Shown: piece after piece, positions 54,681 through 64,000 of the stretch | How the letters are laid out: every line of letters begins with the position of its first letter | Numbering within the stretch: position 1 is the first letter of the stretch | NCBI GenBank assembly: GCA_019279435.1 | Contig: JAAALK010000286.1 | Span: 20,665,931-20,729,930 of the forward strand | Direction: 5' to 3' | Length of the DNA stretch: 64,000 nt | Origin: Zizania palustris | Lineage: Eukaryota; Streptophyta; Magnoliopsida; Poales; Poaceae | Translations under genes and position numbers: made by a program | Notes under the pieces: generated by a model | Database searches by the model: none | Told to the model about the DNA's origin: nothing | Seen by the model: the letters and a program-made list of their open reading frames with translations, nothing else

Positions 54681-56137
54681 TCCGGCCTACCTCCGACACG
54701 GGCTAGATCACATCGGATACAGCTATTACCGGGAACAACTCCTATCGTAGTAAGGCCATATCGCTACGCCCATGCCTAGAAAACAGAGTTAGAAAAACAA
54801 TGTGATGAGATGCTGCGGACTGGAGTCATCCATCCTAGTACATCGGCATTCCTAGCACTAGTCTTGCTAGTCAAGAAGTCGAATGGTTTGTGGCATTTTT
54901 GTGTCGATTACAGAGCACTAAATGCACAAACAGTAAAATACAAATTCCCTATTCCAGTAGTTGAGGAGCTGCTTGATGAACTAAGGGGCGCCACATTCTT
55001 CACAAAGTTAGACTTACGATCTAGATACCATCAGATATGAATGGATACAATAGACATTGAAAAAACAGTTTTCCGCACACACCGAGGTCTATTTGAATTC
55101 TTAGTCATGCCATTTAGGCTAACAAATGCTCCAGCAACTTTCCAAGCATTAATGAATGATGTGCTGAAGCCTTTTCTTAGGAAGTTTGTCTTAGTTTTCT
55201 TCGATGATATACTGATTTACAGCCCGTCGTGGTCGGAACATCTACAACATGTACGCACAGTCCTTCAGACACTAAATGAGCACAACCTAATTATCAAGAA
55301 ATCTAAGTGCACGTTTGGTCAACGAGAAGTGGCGTACTTGGGTCATGTAATCTCTGAGGCAGGAGTGGCCATGGACGAACAGAAGATAAGGGCAGTAATA
55401 GAGTGGCCAGTACCACGATCGGTGTGTGCAGTGTGCACGTTTTTCGGTATACCGGGCTACTATCGCCGTTTTATTCAAAATTATGGCTCCATTGCTACAC
55501 CCCTGACCAAGCTTCTCAGGAAGGGTGGATTCAATTGGGATTTAGAAGCAGCTGAGGCTTTCCGTCGGCTACAGACAACACTAACATCCGCACCAGTACT
55601 ACAATTGCCAGCATTCGATCAAGAATTCATTGTCGAATGTGATGCGTCAGAATCAGGGTTCAGCGCCGTTCTACACCAGGACGCCGGTCCCGTGGCATAT
55701 TTCTGTAAGCAAATAGCGCCAATACATGCGAGGCTAGCAGCATATGAGCGTGAGCTCATTGGGCTGGTACTCGTCGTACGTCACTGGAGGCACTACCTGT
55801 GGGGACACCATTTTCTTATCCATACTGATCACTATAGTCTCAAATTTCTGCTAGATCAAAGGCTATCAACAATCCCACAACACCAGTGGTCAAGCAAACT
55901 GCTCGGCTTTGACTTTCGCGTCGAGTACAAACTAGGGGTCACTAATGTCGTAGCTGATGCACTTTCACGATGAGATGCGGACATAACAGGGGATGCCATG
56001 CTGCTATCCGCGCCAACATTACAATTTTTTGATGAGCTACGGGGGGAAATTGAGGGCGATGAAGAACTACGCATATTGAGGAATGAGGCAGTGGCCGGCA
56101 ATAAGGGGGAGAATTGAGGAGTCACAGACGGATTAAT
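54681..56137 (+). pseudogene. pol: Element D reverse transcriptase and RNase H
   Basis: RT starts near 54700. 54810-55040 carries LLVKKSNGLWHFCVDYRALN and KLDLRS, then TGA (55038-55040), then the same frame continues from 55041 with FFDDILIYS (about 55196-55222) and LGHVISEAG (55338). RNase H follows (VECDASESGF at 55635, LIHTDHYSLKFLLDQR at 55815, NVVADALSR to 55970). After a TGA it runs on to about 56137 and is cut off before the integrase. Confidence 0.85.
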
Positions 56138-56337
56138 TCTTTCTGTTGTGTTTGTTTCTGTTGGTAAGATGGAGATGGAAGGTTTAGGGATATGTTTAAG
56201 GGATTACAAGCCACTTGATTTTGTTGTTCACTACAAAGAAACTCCTGATGAGGGATATAAGAGGAGACAGAAAACTAATTTCAAGACCTTGGTTCATATG
56301 ATAGCTGATAATATTCTGAACATGTCCAAGGCCTTGG

Positions 56338-56802
56338 GTGAGCAAATTGGCAATGGAAGGTTTTGTGTTCTGCCTCAATGAAGGTGCAGTGAGTTGGAAG
56401 AGTTCCAAGCAAGAGACGGTGGCCGATTCTACATTAGAAGCTGAGTATATCGCTACTTCAGAAGCGGCGAAGGAGTCCATTTGGATTAGAAAGTTTATTT
56501 CTAAGCTAGGTGTTGTTCCTAGTGCGTCCAATCCAGTGGACATCTATTTTGATAATAGCGGTGCCATTGCGCAAGCCAAGGATCCTAGATCACACCAGAA
56601 ATCCAAACATATACTTCGTCTATATCACCTGATCCACGAGATCATTGAGAGAGGTGATGTGAAGATTTGCAAGGTGCACATTGATTTGAACATGGTGGAT
56701 CCGCTAACGAAGCCTCTTCCACAACCCAAGCATGAGGCGCATATGAGTTCCATGGGTATTATATATTGCGTGAGTGAGTCATGTGTATGTGGAAGATGCT
56801 AG
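56338..56802 (+). pseudogene. Copia RNase H C-terminus (element E)
   Basis: Open 154-codon frame: GAVSWKSSKQETVADSTLEAEYIATSEAAK (metal-site Glu), then VDIYFDNSGAIAQAKD (Asp), KSKHILRLYHLIHEI and NMVDPLTKPLPQ. It is the final domain of a copia polyprotein. The N-terminal RNase H strands are missing. Confidence 0.85.
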
Positions 56803-57610
56803 TAGAGTCTATGCTAATGTATGAGTATAATTGTTATATTGTTCCTTGAATAAATATCGTTTGCATTTAATTAATGAGTACGACTTGTTATGTGAAACTA
56901 TTTGCTTTATAACGATGTTGTTCAAAATGGTCCCTAATCTTGTCATCATGTGGGACAATGATGATACATGGATTAGCACATTCGACTGATTGATGATTGT
57001 GTTTCACAGATCATAGACATAGAGATGTCAAATCAGTGATGTGGACACATGTTGGTGAACATAGTGTTGGACAAACCCACGTCAGATACTTCTGCGATTG
57101 TTATTGTAATGTGCCAAAGTTGCCATCTCAAATGGTGTAGCTGCAGAGTCCTTGGACCTGAGATCTTCATTTGATTTCAGAATGCGTAGTGACACACTTA
57201 GATGCTTCCTAACTCTATTCCGGAACAGGGTAGTAATAAGGGTTTTTTCAGGTGTGTTGTGAAACATGTCTTGGGATGTGAGCGGTCAAGATGGAATTTA
57301 CCCCTCCTAATAACGGGAGAGTCGTCTCAGGGACCCTCAAGGTATTGGATTGGAGAAGTGCATGGACATGCCACTATGACTAAGGAGTTAGTCATGATTT
57401 GAATCCGATACTTGATCGAGTGAAATGTCAAGTTAACCAACAAGGGTGGAACATATTTCGCCTTGAGCTTGACTAACGGTGCGTGGTAAAGGGACTAGTG
57501 CTTGTGTATATCAAGGTTCATGAAAATTTGATTTTGGACGCTTTCGGGGGTCAATATGTGCTGCTAGGTACCACTATTGATCAGTGAGTCAGAAATGGTT
57601 TCCGGTAAAT
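56803..57610 (+). other. Element E 3' untranslated region / LTR start
   Basis: No supportable gene. The LTR begins somewhere here; a possible TGTTGG start is at 57049. Sequence after 57610 is shared with the inverted copy. Confidence 0.45.
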
Positions 57611-58345
57611 AGCCCAAGAAAATTCCGTGGATTGGATGTTCCGATAGGAAGTATCAGAAGTTTCGATTATTTTCTGGTCTCGATACAAAGAGCAAATGTT
57701 ACTTTGGAAGTTCCGATATGGTATCAGAAGTTCCGGCGAGCCAGAAGTTCTGATTCAGAATCGTAGAATTTTTGTACTAATCAGAAGTTCCGATATGGTA
57801 TCGGAAACTTCTGAGGTGGGCGATAACAGATTGGATCTGTTGCATGTCGTACTGTATCAAGAGACCTAAAATACCCTGTCGGAAGTTTTGATCCAAGATC
57901 GGAAGTTCCGATATGGGAAAATAGATTAGATCTGTTACAGTTTTTAGGGTTTCAGAATGAGCACGACCAGGGGTCTCTCAGCCCTATAAAAGGAGAGGAG
58001 GAGGACATCTTGGGGCATGCAATAATCCTAGATTAGACCTATCCACCCAAGAGTTCTCTCCTTCCTTTCTTGATCTCAAATGTTGAGGTCAAGGATCCCC
58101 GTCTCTCACGTGCGGTGCTAGCACACTGCCGTGGGAGGTACTCCATCCCTGTACATGTGGACTCTGTGGAGGCGTTGCTCCAATAGCGACGCTCGTGGAC
58201 ATCTACATGCGAACGACTACGTTGTCTTCATCGATTGGATCGGTGAAGGATGGCAAGGACGAAGCGAGGAGAGGCTTGACGCGCTACTCCAACATCTTCT
58301 TCCGCTGCACCTAGCGCATCTCGTGCTAGAAGGAACCGATCCATG
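57611..58345 (+). repeat. Left arm of a 730-bp inverted repeat (E LTR)
   Basis: Matches 58427-59159 in reverse complement at perhaps 85-90% identity. The arms are separated by 81 bases (58346-58426). The arm carries a U3 with many GAAGTTCCGAT-type motifs (57630-57915) and TATAAAA at 57985-57991. Confidence 0.85.
57985..57991 (+). promoter_or_regulatory. TATA box of element E LTR
   Basis: TATAAAA in CAGCCCTATAAAAGGAGAGG. The inverted copy reads AATAAAA at the same place (58780-58786, minus). Confidence 0.6.
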
Positions 58346-58426
58346 ATCTCTCACACACATGAGTCTTGGGCCTAGGGCGTAAAATTTTGAATTTGCCGGC
58401 TAACGTAGATCCCCTATTCCCCAACA

Positions 58427-59159
58427 CATGGATCATTACCTTCTAGCACGAGACGTGCTAGGTGCAGCGGAAGAAGATATCGGAGTAGCGCTTCAAGCAT
58501 ATCCTCGCTTCGTCCTTGTTGTCCCTCGCTGATCCGATCGATGAAGACGACGCAGTCATTCTCATGAAGATGTCCACGAGCGTCGCTATTGGAGCAACAC
58601 CACCATGGTATCAACACGTACAGGGATGGAGTACCTCCCACGGCAGTGTGCAAGCACCGCACATGAGAGACGGGGATCCTCGACCTCAATTATTGACATC
58701 AAGAATGGGAGGAGAGGAGTCTTTGGTGGCTAGGTCTAATATAGGCTTATTGCTTGTTCCAAGATACCCCCCTCCTCTCCTTTTATTGGGCTGAGAGCCC
58801 CCTGGTCGTGCTCATCTTGAAACCCTCAAAACTATAACAGATCCAATCTGTTCACCCATGTCAAAACTTCCGATCCTAGATCAGAACTTCCGACAGGGTA
58901 TTTTGGGTCTCCTGAAACAGTACGACACACAATAGATCCAATCTGTTATCACCCACCTCGTAACTTCTGATACCATATTGGAACTTTTGATCAGTACAAA
59001 ATTCCCCGATTCTGAATCGGAACTTCTGGCTCGTCGGAACTTCCGATACCATATCAAAACTTCTGAAGCAACATTTACTCTTTTTATCGAGACCATAAAA
59101 TAACCGTAACTTCCGATACTTCCTATCGGAACTTCCGATCCATGAAATTTTCTTGGGCA
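58427..59159 (-). repeat. Right arm: inverted E-family LTR fragment
   Basis: Minus-strand copy of the E LTR starting exactly where the left LTR ends (58426), lacking the last ~81 bases of the LTR and everything upstream of the GCCCAAGAAAAT block. It is probably a separate, older LTR into which E inserted, or a rearranged end. Frames inside it are shadows. Confidence 0.8.
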
Positions 59160-59815
59160 CATCCTTCACCATGATCTCGCATTTACTTTTGGCGGCGTCG
59201 TACCAGTTTTTCCACTGGACACCGTGATTGGCCCCACCAACTCCATTGGGATTATCCTGGCTCGACAATCGAAGAATTACTCTGGTCTATAAGTATTAGG
59301 CTTTCTTCATTTCTTCCTTTCACGCTTTTTCCCTCTGCCTGCTTATTACTTGGCATGAGTATTGTTGGCTTCCCTATATTTTCTGTTAAACTTGCACCTC
59401 GGAGACACCAGAATGGCTATCTCAACGTGATCCCTAAGGTAAGTTTTTATTCTCTGCTGCCCTTTCTTTTTCTTTCACAGCTTCTTATCACATTTATTTT
59501 CTTTCCCTTCCGTAGAACCTGCAGGATTGGATCCTAATCCCCATAGACACTCATCCTTCTAGTTTCTTCATGGGCCCTTTGGGAAACCCGGGCCCTATTG
59601 ATTTTATAAACGCCAAAACTCGTAGAATCCCTTTCAAATGTTCCCCCATGCCGTTGACACGAAAACATGCCCCCACACTTGGGCTAGTTCGACGATCCAA
59701 AAACGTCACGAGACGTTGACGTCGCGTTCCGACAATCCTTAAATCGTGGTAAGGGGATAACTGAGTCGCTAGGCAATCAAATAATATTAATCTAAAATTA
59801 CTCAATTAACCGAAG
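59160..59815. other. Unassigned stretch, possible gene or element fragment
   Basis: Not matched to any other part of the window. On the plus strand a frame from 59355 meets a consensus donor (AAG then GTAAGT at 59439). Acceptor-like sites follow at 59480 and 59515 (TTCCCTTCCGTAG); using the latter, the frame continues to about 59718. On the minus strand 59268-59160 is also open (VQWKNWYDAAKSKCE). I recognise neither product. Confidence 0.3.
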
Positions 59816-60475
59816 TGTTGGAAAATAACTAAAAATGGTAAACAACCTAACTAAACCAAACCGGCTAGAACAGGGCTGATTGGACCGAGGTCTACTGGGC
59901 GGAGGGTATCTTCGAATTGGGATTTGGAGGACCTTTTGGCTTGGAAACTTCATCAACTTGGGGATGAACTTCTGTCTTTAAACTGCATAAGTTATCTTTG
60001 TCTTTTGATCTTAAAGGCCCTAGGGATGAAGTATTTTCCCCCAATAAGCACAAACCAGCAAAGATGTACGTGCTAGGCTAAAACTAGGGCATAGATAGTA
60101 AATGCGATTCAAGGTAGATAATAGATTGGATATATTAGGGTTTTTTGGGGTGTGTCTCCTTTAATCAGCCTTGCCTCTATTTATAGATACGAGTCATGAG
60201 TTCCTGGGGTCTAATCTGAGTTAGACACGGGTTCCAAGTCATCCAAAATTAATTAGGGATAAAATACCCCAAAATTAGTCATTTGGAGTTGGACTCGGAT
60301 TGGGCCGATCTGACCGAGCCCATATGGCCAGTATGACCAGGCCTACATGGTCGGTCAGACCAGGCCTACATGGCCGGTTGGACCAGCCTGTGCTAGGTCT
60401 CGGCATATTTTCAGTAAAACTACCAAAAAGTGATATTTTGATAATCTTGATCAATGCCATTTTTTGCTATCAACA
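59816..60475 (-). mobile_element. Element F 3' LTR
   Basis: TGTTGGAAAATAAC...GCTATCAACA on the plus strand, 660 bases, with inverted TGTTG/CAACA ends. TATAAATA is at 60178-60185 (minus). Next to it at 60476-60495 the minus strand reads ACGCAAGGGGCATG, a likely polypurine tract. U3 (60300-60395) carries repeated GGCCGGT/GACCAGGCC motifs. Confidence 0.8.
60178..60185 (-). promoter_or_regulatory. TATA box of element F LTR
   Basis: TATAAATA on the minus strand within CTATAAATAGAGGCAAGG, correctly placed downstream of the motif-rich U3. Confidence 0.55.
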
Positions 60476-60561
60476 CATGCCCCTTGCGTTTTGGCCAACT
60501 TTAGTGAGCCAAAAGCACAACGAGCTAAGGGCGATATGCTTTATATCAGCCTTTCGACACT

Positions 60562-61860
60562 TCAAACGTTTTGCCACACACTTGGGAAGTACTTTTTCAA
60601 ATACCTACCATTCAAAGCCCTACGAAATCAATCTCCCTAAAGTGACTCTAGCAAATACGCATTACCTAGAGCGATTTCAACAACTCTAAAAGGACCTTCC
60701 CAACTAGGCGACCATTTGCCAAATTTTGGGCTCTTAGTGCATAAAGGCAAAATCGTCTTCTAAACCAAGTCACCAACTTGAAACGATTTTGCTCTTACCC
60801 TCTTGTTATAAGCTCTAGCCACTCTTCTTTTTTCTCTTTCTATCGCTTCTAGAGCTCTTAACCTATTATCAGTCATCTCTTCTAAATTATCCTTCAAAAG
60901 AGTTTCATACTCATCGACCGATAGGCCATCTTACTTAAGTAATCTTAAAGAGTCGAAATTCACCTCTACGGGTAAAATGGCTTCTTGTCCATACATGAAC
61001 TCACATGGACTTACCTTGGTGGCACCATGATTTGTGACTCTACAAGCCCATAACGCTTCAGAAAGCACTTCGTGCCACCTTTCAGGAGACTTTTCAATCA
61101 TTTTCTTAATGAGCTTAATCACATTTTTATTACTAGACTCGAACTGATCATTGGCCTGAGCATAGTATGGTGAAGAGTTTACCAACTTTATACCAAAATA
61201 TTTGGCAAAATCACATACTTCCTTAGAAACAAACGAGGCACCCTGATCTGTAGTAAGAGTTTGAGGAATACCAAATCTGTGTATAATGTGCTTCAAGATG
61301 AAATCAATTACCTCGTTTTACGTCATGTTCTTGAGAGGCGCGGCCTCGGTCCACTTGGTGAAGGAATCTGTAGCCATCAACACGAACCGATGCCCTTTTG
61401 AAGAGGAAGGATAAAATTGGTCGATGAAGTCCAAAGCCCAACCTCGGAATGGCCATGGTTTGATAATAGGGCTAAGTAAAGATGCAGGATCCAGCTGAAT
61501 ATTACCAAACCTTTGACAAGCTTCACATCCCCTATAATACTTAAAACAGTCCTCAGTCATGATCGGCCAATAAAAACCCGCTCTTTTGAGCATCCAACTC
61601 ATTTTCTGGGCTGAATGATGGGTACCACAAAGACCTTCATGTACTTCACCCATAGCAAGTCTAGATTGATCGGCATTCAAACATCCCAAAAGTACTCCGT
61701 CAATAGTTCGGCGATACAACTCGTCATCGAGTAGCACAAATTTAAACGCTTGACGCCAAACTTTCCGATCAACCCGCTTGCTAGGATCCCTCAAATATTG
61801 AATAATTGGAGTCTTCCAATCATCCCCATGATTTTATGAAGTACTCACCAAATCTTCGTC
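60562..61860 (-). pseudogene. pol: Element F integrase
   Basis: Minus strand. Zinc finger HEGLCGTHH...C-x2-C (GCEACQ) at about 61510-61645; catalytic core with ALDFIDQFYP (61440), LTTDQGASF (61245) and the Glu in FESSNK (61140); C-terminal domain to GRYLKKYFPSVWQNV, ending at the TGA 60564-60562. Stops at 61318, 60931 and about 60637 and a frame change near 60770 show decay. Sequence type is Tat, consistent with the second RNase H upstream. Confidence 0.85.
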
Positions 61861-62060
61861 TGAATTGGCGTTTAAATTAGAAACCTTGGCTTGCCCCCCG
61901 TGTCCTAAAACCTCTTGACACAGGGCGGTTGGACCAGCCATAGAGGGCCGGACGGACCGGCTGTTGCCGGACAACTGGCACAGGGCAGTCAGACCGGCCT
62001 AGCATGGCCGGTCAGACTGACCAGACACCTGCGGTCAGATCGGTCATGTCAGACCAGTCA
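61861..62060 (-). repeat. GGTCAGACCGGCC-type motif cluster within F pol
   Basis: Between the second RNase H and the integrase, 61920-62055 has many copies of GACCGGCC, GGCCGGTCAGAC and GGACCAGCC, the same motif family as in F's U3 (60300-60395). It contains stops in the pol frame. Confidence 0.6.
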
Positions 62061-63275
62061 GACAGATGTGTTCTGATTCGGGTACTGAAATAGATCCAAG
62101 CATCGGGTTTTCTTGTGTGAAAAATTTACCTCTTTTAATTTGGTAGCTAGATGCTTGCTGAGCCAAGTCATTTGCTATTGAATTGGCTTCTCTAGACACA
62201 TGTGAAATTTCAAAATCATCAAGAATAACAATTATGTCTAGACATTTATCCAAGTAGCTATTTAGCAAACCATTAAAACATTGAGCAAATTTAGCTAGTT
62301 GTTGGACTACTAATAGTGAATCACCATATGCATGAACATATTTAATACCCATAGAGCTTAACAATTCAAGTTCGAATAATAAAGCTTCATATTCGGCTTG
62401 ATTATTAGTACAAAGAAATTCTAATCGGGCCGAGGTTTCAAAACTCACACCGTTAGGTGATATGAGCACATTTCCAACACCTTGGCCATTTTTGCAAGCC
62501 GAACCATCAAAGTAAAGTTTCCATGGTATTACTTCAATCAAAGCAGCGTCACTACTCCAATTGATGTCTACATGGTGACCAACTATAAAATTAGCGATGA
62601 CTTGGCCTTTCATAGCTTTTAGGGGTTCATAAGCCAAATCATACTCAATAAAAGCATAAGCCCACTTTCCGATTCTCCCACTTAGAATCGGATTTTGCAA
62701 CATATACTTTATGATATCAGTCTGACAAGTAACAATACATGTGCCAGATAGAAGATAGTGCCGAAGGTTGGCGCATGCATAATAAAGCGACAAACATAAA
62801 TGCTCTAAAATCACATACCTCGTCTCGGCATCCAATAGGCGACGAATCAAGAAAGAGATGATGTACTATTTCCCCTCCACTTCCTGAGTTAGCAAAACTC
62901 CTATCACACTATCTTTTGCAGCAACGTATAACCGAAATGGAATCCTGACTTTTGGTGTTCTAACCACAGGCGGCGATGACAAGCACTCTTTAATATTCTC
63001 AAAAGCGTGTTGCTGACTTTCCCCCCAAGTGAACTCGGCTTCATTCTTTAGTCAAAGTATGGGGACAAAAAGCATCAATCTTGCCGGACAAGTTAGATAT
63101 AAAGTGGCGCAAATAATTAACCTTGCATAGCAAATTTTGCATATGTCTCTTGTATGTCGGCGCTTCAATGTTTTTAATCTTCTCAAGTCTCTTAGGATCA
63201 TTCTCAATACCTCTGTTGATATAAAAAAAATGGCATTAATTTGGGCCAAAAATGCACAAGTTCTAGTATAGGTCG
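62044..63275 (-). pseudogene. pol: Element F RT C-terminus, RNase H and second RNase H
   Basis: Minus strand. Remains of the RT palm/thumb (CAFLAQ at about 63255, then a frame shift to NRGIENDPKRLEKIK near 63190), a first RNase H in decayed form (VILEHLCLSLYYACANLRHYLLSG, 62830) and an archaeal-type RNase H with YFDGSACKNGQG (62510), NNQAEYEALL (62390), YGDSLLV (62320) and IANDLAQQAS (62170). The 268-codon frame 62850-62044 is open. Everything upstream of RT is replaced by H. Confidence 0.85.
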
Positions 63276-64000
63276 GAGCCCTATAATACAGAAGGCCCAT
63301 CAGACATTGGGCTTCAGAGGCCTGTTATTGGCCTACTAGCTTCGGCCCGAAGGCCCTTCGGAGGCCTGCCTTGCCAAAGCTTCGGCCCGAGGAAGCAGGC
63401 TTCGGCAGGCCTGCCGAAGGCCCACTTCAGGCTGGCTCCGAGAGATAGAGTTTGATACTGATTCTAGCTATTTTTATCACTAAAACTTGATTAGGCCGAA
63501 TCCTACCAGATTAGTCTTTGAGATAAGAAGACTAACCCCTATAAATATAGGGGTGAAGCTGGTTCATTAAACCCCCAACACAAATCAACTTCAAACCCTA
63601 GTTTGAACCATACCTTTTGTTTTTCCTTTACTTTCTGCACAACCTTCATGGGTTTGCCTAGAAGCCCTCCGCTGGCCACTTCGAAACGGTGGTATGCCTT
63701 GCTACTTCACTCATGAGGTACCCGTTAATCTACGTAACAGATTGCTATCGCCTTGTTACTTCACCTGCAAAGTACTTGTTAATCTACCTAACAGATTGCT
63801 ACCTTCATTTACCTACTGTAACACTTAGCAAATTCGGTCCCCAGGCCGAATTGGCACTTGATCTCTGTTATGTTGTAGGTTTTCATGCTCAGAGCCCCTT
63901 TGCGAGACTAGTTTTGGAGGCTACCAGAGCACCCTTCAGCGAGAATCCTGCTTCGACTGCCCGTGTCGGATTCGTCATGCTGTTGTCGACCTGGTCAGGT
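63276..64000 (+). mobile_element. Element H: partial LTR, runs off the window
   Basis: Starts somewhere between 63276 and 63330. U3-like sequence is rich in CTTCGGCCCGAAGG (63340-63420), followed by CTATAAATA (63539-63547) and a pyrimidine-rich leader-like stretch with many short direct repeats (CTACCTAACAGATTGCTA). No gene visible. Read as an LTR of an unknown family in plus orientation. Confidence 0.55.

Larger units (their letters stand above)
52796..56137 (+). mobile_element. Element D: truncated Ty3/gypsy element
   Basis: Starts inside an LTR (TATATAAA at 52823-52830, then a leader), where C is inserted, and has gag, protease, RT and RNase H in gypsy order. It stops at GVTDGLIL, just before the integrase zinc finger, at about 56137. 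Protease and RT resemble a chromovirus-type group common in grasses (VVEELLDELRGA, VVADALSR), possibly Reina-like, but the diagnostic integrase end is lost. It has the most breaks of any element here and is the oldest layer. Confidence 0.75.
56138..58426 (+). mobile_element. Element E: copia 3' remnant with LTR
   Basis: Holds the end of a Ty1/copia RNase H, an untranslated stretch and an LTR ending at CCCCAACA (58426). It is a different copia family from A and C (WKSSKQETVADST, KSKHI). The 5' LTR, gag, integrase and RT are absent. 56138-56337 shows an open but unrecognised stretch (MEMEGLGICLRDYKP) that may be unrelated filler at the junction with D. Confidence 0.7.

Noticed and set aside
57625..57915. 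Heat-shock elements in the E LTR
   Set aside because: The motif has GAA and TTC one base apart, not the two-base spacing of heat-shock elements.
57611..59159. Foldback or Mutator-type DNA transposon
   Set aside because: The arms carry LTR features (TATA, CCAACA end, link to copia RNase H). No transposase or target duplication seen.

Overview
The window is plant nuclear DNA, almost certainly from a grass (Poaceae). It consists of LTR retrotransposons nested inside one another: Sirevirus-type Ty1/copia, a Tekay-type Ty3/gypsy chromovirus with an upstream orf0 (RIRE3/RIRE8-like), and Tat-type Ty3/gypsy elements with a second RNase H. I found no host gene, rRNA, tRNA gene, CRISPR array or DNA transposon that I can support. 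All coding sequence I can assign is retrotransposon gag/pol, plus one spliced passenger gene inside a Tat element.

Nesting, outermost first. Element D (Ty3/gypsy, +) begins as an LTR end at 52796 and stops before its integrase near 56137; the rest of its left LTR must lie left of the window. Element C (Sirevirus, -) sits in D's LTR: left LTR 1028-2519, internal 2520-3221 and 44391-51006, right LTR 51007-52795. C's left LTR is interrupted by an LTR of another Sirevirus, A' (1-1027, -), which runs off the window. Element A (Sirevirus, +, 3222-44385, 5-bp TSD ATAAG on both sides) sits in C's 3' untranslated region. A was hit twice. Tekay element B (-, 3534-15778) lies in its 5' LTR. A B-family LTR, B' (20602-20619 and 36334-39464), replaces the core of A's integrase. 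B' was then split by Tat element G1 (+, 20620-36333, TSD TTTAA). G1 carries a second, inverted Tat element, G2 (-, up to 31428). A 1000-N gap (21319-22318) hides most of G1 gag-pol and the left end of G2.

Right of D lie a copia remnant E (56138-58426), an inverted fragment of the same LTR (58427-59159), an unassigned stretch (59160-59815), the 3' part of a Tat element F (-, 59816 to about 63275) and the start of another LTR, H.

The most interesting object is the gene carried antisense to gag-pol in G1 and G2. It has its own TATA box, a Q/A-rich N-terminus, a domain resembling the 'putative gypsy-type transposon' family, a long coiled coil and a basic C-terminus. At least three introns are shared by the two copies, with equal exon lengths (437, 828 and 480 nt). 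Because the gene runs antisense to the genomic RNA, its introns survive reverse transcription. G2 also has an almost intact gag-pol (1796 codons, one in-frame stop). B is the opposite: one uninterrupted gag-pol frame with 11 nonsense codons and no frameshift.

All homology calls come from reading motifs by eye. LTR identities are visual estimates.
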